A stretch of DNA of 64,000 nt from the NCBI RefSeq assembly GCF_000471905.2, contig NW_006498137.1, forward strand, positions 1,130,484-1,194,483. The letters run 5' to 3'. Origin of the DNA: Amborella trichopoda (taxonomy: Eukaryota; Streptophyta; Magnoliopsida; Amborellales; Amborellaceae). Numbering within the stretch: position 1 is the first letter of the stretch; every line of letters begins with the position of its first letter. This document shows, piece by piece, positions 56,061-64,000 of this stretch. A model generated the notes under the pieces. It worked only from the letters and a program-made list of their open reading frames with translations, was not told the origin of the DNA and did not search any database. A program made the position numbers and the translations under genes.

Positions 56061-58840
56061 TTTTGAATCAAGTCAAAGTTGTTGTGGGTGTGTGAATTCA
56101 AAACATGAATTAAATAATCGTCAAGATAGGAACCAAGTTTCTAATACTCTCCCTCAAGTTGGTGCATGAAGACACGTAACACCCCAGCTTGGACAACAAG
56201 TGAAACTACGTGCACGCAAAGGGCTTAGTTGAGATATCTGCTAGTTGTATTCATGATGACATATGAAGCAGAGATGAGGCCAGATTGTATGTTTTCCTGA
56301 AAAAGGTGACAGTCCAATTCTACGTGCTTGGTGTTAATGGAAGACTGGTTAGCCGCAATGTAGAGAGCAGCTTGGTTATGATGATGGTGCATGGGCCAAG
56401 AGTGAGAAACCTCAAGATCAGCAAGAAGAAGCTTAAGCCATGTCAATTCGCAAGAAGAGATGACCATAGCTAGATACCCTACCTTAGCCAAAGAACGCAC
56501 CACCACAATGGTTTGCTTCTTGGTGCTCCAAGAGATTGGACTTGCACCTAAAAAAGCAATATATCAAGCAGTAGAAAGACGAGTCATGAGACAACTTGCC
56601 CAATAGAGTAGGCTGTGAGCTTTAAGCACTTGCAAATGGAAGTAGAATGCCATGCCTTGAATAGACCTTCAAATAGCGTAGAACCCGTGTGACTTGCAAA
56701 GTGTCTATATGAATTGACTGAGCACATGTAATGAATAAGTAGTATCAAGGTGCATAATTGTCAAATACTCTTCCTACAAGACACCTGTAAGAACCAGGGT
56801 CGTCAACACCCATCATCAACCTTTAACCAAAGATTTTGCTCCATGGAAATCGGATTGGTTTGGATCCAAAACAACCAGTTTCTTTCAAAATGTCCAAGAT
56901 ATATTTCCGTTGGCTAAGGAAGATACCTTTAGCTGAGCGAGCAACCTCGATACCAAAATAATACTTGAAACCGGCTGCCTTGAGAGAAGTAGGGAACTTG
57001 TCAAACCATTGATGAGAGGCCTGCTTGAGGACATATACGACAATGAGATTCTCCCCCTTTCATGTATAACCAGGTGGAGGAGTACTATAGATTTCCTCAT
57101 GTAAACATTGTTTACATCCAATTTGTGTAAAAGCTAGTTCCTTGCAGAGGCAAAAGCAAGTAAACACCACACGGTAACTAGCATGGCGACAGGTGCAAAA
57201 GTCTCATAGCAATCGAGTCTTGCGGTTTATATATAACCTTTGGCAACTAAACACGCCTTGTATCTCTCTATGGATCCATCAGCACGAAACTTAATCTTAT
57301 ACACCCATTTGCAGTCAATGGGATACTTACCAGGTGGTAAGGGTTGTAGGGTCCTGGTTTGGTTCTCTTCAAGAGCCTGAAGTTCTGCAGTCATAGTAGT
57401 TCTCCAATGAGAATGCACGATGACCTGTCTAAAACTACAAGGCTCATTATGAGAAAAGATAACAGGAAAAAATTCTTGATGAGGAGCAGAATAAACATCG
57501 GCAAGGTAGGGGGCAATAGGGTAGGGTTTACCTGAAGTAGCAAGCCTTGAAGAAAACTGTTTGGAAGCGTGAGACAAGAAAGTGGGATGCTGTCACGGGC
57601 TGAACAACAAACATGGTCATTTAGATATATCCTTTGGGGGTGTCATATGGAAGGCGGCAGGCTCTCAAATGATTATGATGAGGAGGTAGGTAATTATCGA
57701 TTGGTTGTGAAACATCAGAGGGAGATGGATTGGAGTGTGTAGGGAGTGTGGGTTCTGTTGATGGAGATAGTCAATATTTAGGTAGAACGAAGTCATCAAC
57801 AGCTCCATCATATTGGGCTTTAGGGAAAAATGCGAGGAGGGAGTGGTGGTTTCAGAGGGCAAAGTGGTTAGAAAAGGGAAAATATTTTCATGAAAGATTA
57901 TGTCCCTGCTAGTGAAAATTTTCTTGGAACTAAGATCATACACCCAGTAGTCTTTTTGTCCAAGTGGATAACCAAAAAAATACAACATTTTTCTCTAGGT
58001 TCGAACTTGTATCTTTAAATGTCATTGTTATGGGCATAACACAGACATAAAAAAACGCCAAGGTGGTCATATTTGGGTTTGCATCGAAGGAGCATTTCAT
58101 GCAGAGTTTTTCAGAAAGAACATGTTTTTCAAAAGAACATGTGTTTTTCAAAAAGAACATGTGTTTTTCAAAAAGAACACATTCTCCCCAAAAAGCAATT
58201 AATAAATTAGCTTGGAAACACAAGGCACAAGCTACCTCCAAAAGGTGATGGTGCGTGCGTTCTGCTATACTATTCTGCTGTGGGGTGTTGACACATGTTT
58301 GTTAATGTAATATGCCTTGCTCGTGAAAAATATTGTGTGAAATTAGAAAAGAATTCAGTGCCATTATCTGTTCTAACATGTTTGACATGACAATGGAATT
58401 GAGTTTTTAGCATGGGAAGAAAGTTCTTCATGAAAGGATATGTTTCAAGTTTGAATTTTATTAAGTATATCCATGTGCATCTAGAGAAGTCATCCATAAT
58501 AGTAAGAAAATAAGGAGCTCCCGAATGAGAAGGGGTTGAGCAACCTCCCCAAATGTCACAGTGTCAAAAGGAGAAAGCATTTATTCAAACTCGAAGAAAA
58601 TGAAAAATGTGTCTAGCCAAAATGCCATACATCACAAAATGCAACAAAACAGGAAAAATATCCAAATGAGATGAAGGTAAACTAGCCAAACTATGTTGGG
58701 ATGGATATCTCTTCGATGCCAAAGTTTAGAGTTTGAACCACGATGTGCAGGAAGAGCAACCTGTTTTATTTTTCTGTGGCTGAATACGTTCTCTCCGGAT
58801 TTGCCACAATAATATAGCAGCAACTATTTGTTCCCACAGC
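56060..58840 (-). mobile_element. Ty1/copia retrotransposon remnant
   Basis: On the minus strand the order is: gag-pre-integrase (LWHRRDIHP near 58715); integrase core (MDDFSRCTWIYLIKFKLE, VKHVRTDNGTEFFSNF, 58497-58270); integrase C-terminal part (FQANLLIAFWGECV, then GYPLGQKDYWVYDLSSKKIF, about 58240-57880); reverse transcriptase (PPGKYPIDCKWVYKIKFRAD, GSIERYKACLVAKGY near 57300; MDVNNV near 57120); RNase H (VVRSLAKVGYLAMV, TKHVELDCHLFQENIQ, 56506-56230); and a purine tract TTGAGGGAGAGTATTAG at about 56143-56160. Integrase before RT places it in copia. Stops, frameshifts and deletions show it is inactive. A 20-bp repeat (AACATGTGTTTTTCAAAAAG) inserted near 58110-58190 disrupts integrase. Confidence 0.9.
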
Positions 58841-59182
58841 ACATTCCCAACCTTTCCCAACCATTGTTGATTTTGGGGCTTTCTAATGGATTCCTGCCTG
58901 ACAAAAGGCTCCCGCAGTCTGTTGGCAAAAAAACCAGAGTGTAGGGATAAAATGATCTATGACTTCTTAGGGCACGTTTAATGTGAAAAACCTCCCACAT
59001 CATGAGAGAGTTTTTTTTCACGTGACAGTATTTTCACGGAAGCATTTTCATGGCCTTTGTATCTTCCCAAAGCCTAGCACCCCATGTGAAAGCCTGACTT
59101 TGTGGCAGGCTTGCAGACTTTTAGAGATCTCATGGTCTACTCCTTTCTGGTTCTATCGTGATACATATGCTGATGTCTCCAA
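58841..59182. other. Unassigned sequence upstream of the copia remnant
   Basis: It corresponds in position to the lost gag/protease end of the element, but no gag motif is recognisable. CATTTTCATGG/CACGGAAGC words occur near 59030-59060. Confidence 0.3.
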
Positions 59183-59520
59183 GAATATCGCATCATAAGT
59201 GATTTCCTAGATAACATCAAAAGTGATTTTCCATATTCTCTCATCCTTAGTTATTGGTTGATAATAGTTAACGCTCTTACAAAAAAAAAAAAAAAATAAT
59301 ATATATATATATATTGGTTGATAATAAATTGAATGTAACTTTTCTAGAATATAGCATCAGAAGTGACTTCCCATATTCTCTTTACTTATTGGTTGAAATA
59401 AATTTAGTGCAACTTTTCTAGAATATAGCATCAGAAATGATTTCCCGTACTCTCTCATCCTTCCTTGTTGGTTGATAATAAACTTGATGTAACTTTTCCA
59501 GCAACTCCATGTATTATGCA
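59183..59520. repeat. Degenerate tandem repeat, four units
   Basis: ATCGCATCATAAGTGATTTCC, later ATAGCATCAGAAGTGACTTCC and ATAGCATCAGAAATGATTTCC, alternate with TTGGTTGATAATA words at irregular spacing of about 70-110 bp. Confidence 0.75.
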
Positions 59521-61730
59521 ATGGTGTCAGCCATTCTTATACAGCACATGGATGTAATGAACCAGTCTGCACTGCTACAAACCTGCACAATTTTGTATCT
59601 TTTGTTGTAAGGGCAGACCCACTTAAGGAACTCCATATCTCTCAACCTTTTGTGATGCGAAAATGGTGTATTTCTCCTTTTCCAACTAACTTATTCCTTA
59701 AATAAATGGTCTACAGTGTTCTATTCCCCTGCAGGCTTGAGATGAGGATGCTCTAAATCTTGATGATCTACTCTCTAAGTTGTCTACCATATACTGCTGA
59801 TATTCTTGCAAATACCTCTACCACTATTTCTTAGAAGGATATTCGCCCTTAATCTTAATCTTTTTAACCCGAGGCCTCAAATTTTTTGGTGGAAATGCCT
59901 TGTGCAGCAAAATGGTGAGAACTTTCTTCTTTATTTGATGCCCATCATAACATCCTCATCGTTCCTTCGAAGTTCTCCTGATTTGGCATTCCAAACTGAT
60001 ATGAAGGTTTGATAGATGTTATTCACCCCCTAAATTTTGTTTTCCCAAGTTCCAACTTGACATAAAATCCTTCTAGATTGGGCATTGGTGTTGGTCCCTC
60101 TATCAGTGGTAAACAAGCAGTGGCTTCATATGAAAGACAAACTACCTTTTCCAATATAATTCCATTTCACTAGTGTCTCATTTCTGGTTCATATTTTGCC
60201 TACGTCTTCTATTATTGCCCACTTCATCAAGTAAAGCTCCACACAACCAAAATACATTCATTGGTCATAAATCCAACATAACTGACATTTTGGGATGAAA
60301 ACAATGCAACTTCCTCCTCCTTTGGGTTGAAGGAGATCATGGGCTTAGAAGCTAGTGAAACTATCTCCTTGCAGTGGGAATCAAGATGGGTGCCCAGTGA
60401 ATCGAAGAAATCTCAAAAAATACTTATGAATTGCAGCCCTATCAAAATAAGTAAAACCGCACCTTATACCAAAATAAGAAAATGGAAAATGGTTTGATAG
60501 GAAGCCCTATCAAAATAAGTAAAGCTTCACCCCTCATAACTTATTCAAAATTGCTATTCAAGCATTGGAAAATCTTTGCATCGATCATCTCGGCTTGAAC
60601 ATTATGGTAAAAAAACTAGGATTTGAGATGAGGCTTTATTTTGTTTTCATAAAAGCCTTAAAATACACTGACAATAAAAGGCCAAAAGAATGCCACCGTA
60701 GGTCATAAAAAAATGGAGATCCACACTCAGTAGTTTATGAACAAAAAATGTGCCATTGAAATTCACATCAGAAACATAGGGTACTCGATTCCATGTTGGT
60801 GGAATTGAGGTTATGCTTACTCATTAAACGATGTTTTTTAGTATAAGGATCTAGGTCCTATTAATATAGGATTGAGATCTCTTATTTTCTGGATTAAACT
60901 ACGTAAACAAGAAACGCCTAGAATTGAGATCCCATGTTTCGGAGCGCCGGAACGAGATCTGGGAAATTGAAGTGACCCCTCCTTAGAAGATCCTGAGATC
61001 TGAGTTACTCAAAACCGGCCCTTGTCAGTTCTGGATTAATTCAAGAGTCGTGTATGTTCCAAGTTTGGCTGAGTCAGGCCATGTCTGACTGAATCTACAA
61101 AAAGGCTGGAGAATATTCTTCAAAAAGTTGGATTCCAAAAGATGAGACTCAGCCACTTGACTCACTGAGCCGACTTGCCATAGGCAGTGGCCAAGTTTTG
61201 GATGAGTCTGAGCTTTAGAACATTGGATAGGAGTGCTAACCTTGTAATTTAAGCATAATTGGGCATATCATCCAAGCATGACAATTGCCAATTACCTTGC
61301 AATAATTTTATCTCCATAGAGTACATGGTTAAACTTTAAACTTTCATGCTATGATGCCCACAAGTTACAACAAGATAGAGATAAAATGAGTAATGCAATG
61401 AATGACAACATTAATACTTCATTGATATGAGTAACTAATCACATGACAGTTCAGTTCTTTTTTAGTAGTTGCAAAGCTTGGTGGCTTCTTCAAATTAGTT
61501 ATTCTTCAACTTCTAGAGGGAAAATATCATAAATCGAAATACTATAACATAAAAAGCATATATAATTTGTACATCTCTTTTATTTATTGTCACATGGATG
61601 TGGCCTGGCTGAGTTCAGGACAAGTCCAAAGCTCAGAAACTCATTAAGCTTGAGTCAATTTAGAGTTCTAAAATGTTGAGCACGACGACATGAGTATGCA
61701 TCACTTCAAGTAGCACTCATCCATTAGTTA
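59521..61730. other. Intergenic sequence, no gene seen
   Basis: All six frames hold only short runs. CCCTATCAAAATAAGTAAA is repeated (60438 and 60505). 61020-61220 has several GAGTCA/TGACTC words in dyad arrangement. No recognisable protein, RNA or transposon end. Confidence 0.35.
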
Positions 61731-61909
61731 ATCATCGCCATGGATTCAACATATATAGCATACTTTTGGGATGATGAAAAGCACAAGATGCATAACAAAT
61801 AGCACTATGATACCGCAGGAATTCCGTGAGGCTTGAAGCTTTCATGATGCTCAAAAACAGAACAGTATTTTCATTCTGCTTGATAAATTTAGATACTTTT
61901 GCTTTGGTA

Positions 61910-62110
61910 AACTTCAAATAACAAGGTGTCGGTTTTAACCGCAGAGTCAGGATTATTGATTGTAGTTTGGCTTTGACTGAGGTGTTGGTTCTGATTGTGG
62001 TTTCAGTTTGACCATGGTCTTGGTATTTTTTACTGTAGTCGGCTTTGACTGAGGTGCTGGTTTTGATGGTGGAGTTGGTTTTCACTGGAGTCTATGGACT
62101 TTTTACTACA
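61910..62110. repeat. Imperfect short tandem repeat
   Basis: GGCTTTGACTGAGGTG(T/C)TGGTT and TTTTTACTGTAGT words recur three to four times. The minus-strand frame across it (61732-62085) gives a matching Thr/Ser/Lys-rich repeat in its first 45 residues, but no other support for a protein. Confidence 0.55.
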
Positions 62111-62815
62111 ATTTAGCTCAGACTTGCAAGTATATGCTTGGATAGGGACATCCAAAGCTTTTTGACTGATTTTGAAGCTTGAAGTCTTCTGCCTGGGCAC
62201 TTAATCAACCCCAGAAACATTCCCAAAAGCCAACAGAACCAAAATATTTCAGATCCGCAACCCTGGTACTTTAAGAGGGGCATAGAGAATGCAACATACA
62301 CTCTCATCTTTGTGTCTGGCATTAGTATGTATGCTACCGCGGGCTATAAAGCACATCGGAATGCAAGCTTTGTAATGTGCTCCAGAGCTTGGCCAGTTCC
62401 AAATCAACATGCTAAACCCACAGATGTGAACTTTCACCATTTTCTCCTTTGACAAATTCTGGTGCAATAATCATGGTACTCTACCAACCTCCCAAAATAT
62501 TTGTGATCGATAGGATCATTCAAACTACCTCAAATCAGCTTACTCTATTTATTATATATTCGAGATTTGATTTTCGAGGCATGGATTTGAGCCATTTTTC
62601 GAAGTCCAAAACCTTATGAAACTGATTTTCGGGCTTGAAAAATCTAAGGTTCCCTGAGTTGGGTAGAACATCAAATATTGCCAGGGGTAACACTTGTTGG
62701 CTTTTTGCGTCCTCGAAAGCCAAACTTTAAAGGATCATTATTATTTGTTCGATGTACACCTTAACTGCCTAACTGATGCTTAATGAAGGTTAAAACCAAT
62801 TTTGAAAACTTGCCG
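62111..62815. other. Intergenic sequence, no gene seen
   Basis: Short minus-strand frames (62113-62322, 62249-62467, 62535-62723) overlap one another and resemble nothing known. Confidence 0.3.
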
Positions 62816-63260
62816 AGTCGAGCTGGACTCGTCCGATTCGACTAAAGAATCGTCTGCTACTGAGCCGATTCCACGATAAAATTGGGAATCGCCCGGTTCT
62901 CTCTGGACATGGGTGATTCCGAATAGTGAATCGCGAGTCTCAACGAAAAAACCCGTATTGTTTGGATTTACACGTGGCAGCGTCATGTTCGTGATACGTG
63001 GCCATCTCACTCAGTCGACCCGGAGTAGAATCACGTTCGTGACACGTGGCCACCTCACTCAGTCGAGCCGGACTTGACCGATTCGACTCGAGAATCGTCT
63101 GCTACCGAGCCGGTTCCACGAAAAAACTGAGAATCGCCCGTGTCCAGAGAGAACCGGGCGATTCCAAATAGTGAATCGCCCGTGTCCAGAGAGAACTGGG
63201 CGATTCTGAAGAGTGAATCGCAACTCTCAACGAAAAACGTTCATGACACGTGGCCACCTC
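62816..63260. repeat. GC-richer duplicated block with CGATTC/GAATCG dyads
   Basis: Two units share GAGTCGAGCTGGACT / CAGTCGAGCCGGACT, GATTCGACT, GAATCGTCTGCTAC and GAGCCG(A/G)TTCCACGA. Both end with CTCAACGAAAAA and ACGTGGC. GAATCGCCC and its inverse bracket a segment that is inverted between units (62886-62919 versus 63131-63164 and 63173-63206). Confidence 0.8.
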
Positions 63261-63439
63261 AGGTAACTCACCTCACGTTTGCCTCCCTCGCGTTTCTACA
63301 CGCGCAATTGAGTGTCAATGACACATGACTTTATAGAGAACCAAGCAACACTTATCCTTCGATGTGGGATAATTCCCACAAAAAATCATTAAAAAAAGAT
63401 GACAGAATATATATTATTATAGACGCTACTAGAATTACA

Positions 63440-63600
63440 TGTGGTGATGTGGCTGTGTTGACAACACTGATTTTGTGATGTATGTCTTGAGTTCGAACCC
63501 CATAGCGTACACCAAAAAAATATTTTGAGTTTGAACCGCTTAGCGCACAACAAATTTTTTTTTTTTAGTTCAAACCCTTTAGCGGACAACAAAAAAATAC
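63440..63600 (+). mobile_element. tRNA-like SINE remnant with repeated tail
   Basis: TGGCTGTGTTG at 63450-63460 resembles a pol III A box, and GAGTTCGAACCC at 63489-63500 matches the B box. They are about 30 bp apart, as in tRNA-derived SINEs. The B-box-to-tail segment recurs, degenerating, at about 63527 (GAGTTTGAACCGCTTAGCG) and 63568 (AGTTCAAACCCTTTAGCG), each followed by an A-rich run. Confidence 0.5.
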
Positions 63601-64000
63601 AAAAAAAATTTTGTTGTCAAAAAAAATAAACAAAGGATAAAAATATTGTTGTAAAAAAATAAAAAAAATATAAAATAAAAAGTTTTTCAAGATAAAGATA
63701 AAAAAGATAATACAACATTTTTTTATTTTTCTTGTAAAAAAAATACAAGGTAATATAACAAGTATTTCTTGCAAAAAAAATAAACAAAAGGCATAAAAAA
63801 ATAAAATATGCTTTGGCAGCATCATTTTTTTATTTTTCTTGTAAAAACAATAAAAAGTAATACAAATCTTCTTCTTTTGTCAAAAAAAAAAAACAAAGAT
63901 AATCAACAAGTATCATATTTTTCTTGTAAAAAGAAAAAAAAGATAACACAATAAGTATTTCTTGTCAAAAAAATAAAAGGTATTTCTTCATACAACCTAG
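63601..64000. repeat. A/T-rich degenerate tandem repeat at the window end
   Basis: TATTTTTCTTGTAAAAA and AAGTATTTCTTG(C/T)AAAAA alternate about every 60-120 bp. No reading frame is meaningful here. Confidence 0.6.

Noticed and set aside
57730..58248. Plus-strand frames in the copia region
   Set aside because: They are antisense shadows of the minus-strand integrase and linker sequence.
54280..58840. Reading the LTR-like sequence and the copia remnant as one intact element
   Set aside because: The LTR-like sequence is oriented on plus, the internal genes on minus, and they are about 1 kb apart with unrelated repeats between.
61732..62085. 117-codon minus-strand frame with repeated Thr/Ser/Lys segments
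   Set aside because: The repetition is explained by the DNA tandem repeat at 61910-62110; there is no splice, domain or start support.

Overview
This is a stretch of AT-rich, repeat-laden plant nuclear DNA. The evidence is spliced genes with GT-AG introns plus one probable U12-type AT-AC intron, an organellar-type PLS-class PPR gene, Ty1/copia and LINE remnants, and many MITEs. The species cannot be named from the sequence; a flowering plant is the safe call. Four runs of N (6152-6376, 16989-17625, 35432-35961, 49428-49447) mark a draft assembly, and three of them sit in GA/CT-rich repeats.

Layout. 1-5072 holds the 5' two-thirds of a strictosidine-synthase-like gene on the minus strand, with a one-base frameshift in exon 2. 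5.2-25.5 kb is almost entirely repeats: a GAGA-rich degenerate array, a minus-strand LINE remnant, tandem duplications of about 0.5 and 1 kb, and at least five DNA-transposon-derived families, several with readable target-site duplications. 26.6-36.2 kb is a 10-exon plus-strand gene for a tandem-BRCT protein (530 codons, every splice phase agrees). 39.3-44.9 kb holds a divergent pair: an intronless E-subgroup PPR gene on minus and a three-exon TMEM220-like membrane-protein gene on plus, with starts 297 bp apart. 46.7-48.4 kb is a two-exon gene of unknown family whose frame runs on past three in-frame stops. 52.1-52.75 kb is an intronless plant membrane-protein gene. 54.3-64 kb is a probable solo LTR, a decayed minus-strand Ty1/copia element, short tandem repeats, a GC-richer duplicated block in which a 34-bp segment is inverted between copies, and a tRNA-like SINE tail.

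How the parts relate. The host genes show no operon-like or pathway linkage; this is ordinary plant gene order with transposon debris between genes and inside introns. The most informative signals are the AT-AC intron of the BRCT gene, a roughly 390-bp MITE superfamily (about eleven copies in three subfamilies, 9-10 bp target duplications, one copy nested in a LINE whose frame closes exactly on excision), a second Mutator-type MITE with its empty site preserved in a tandem paralogue, and the eroding unknown gene at 46.7-48.4 kb.
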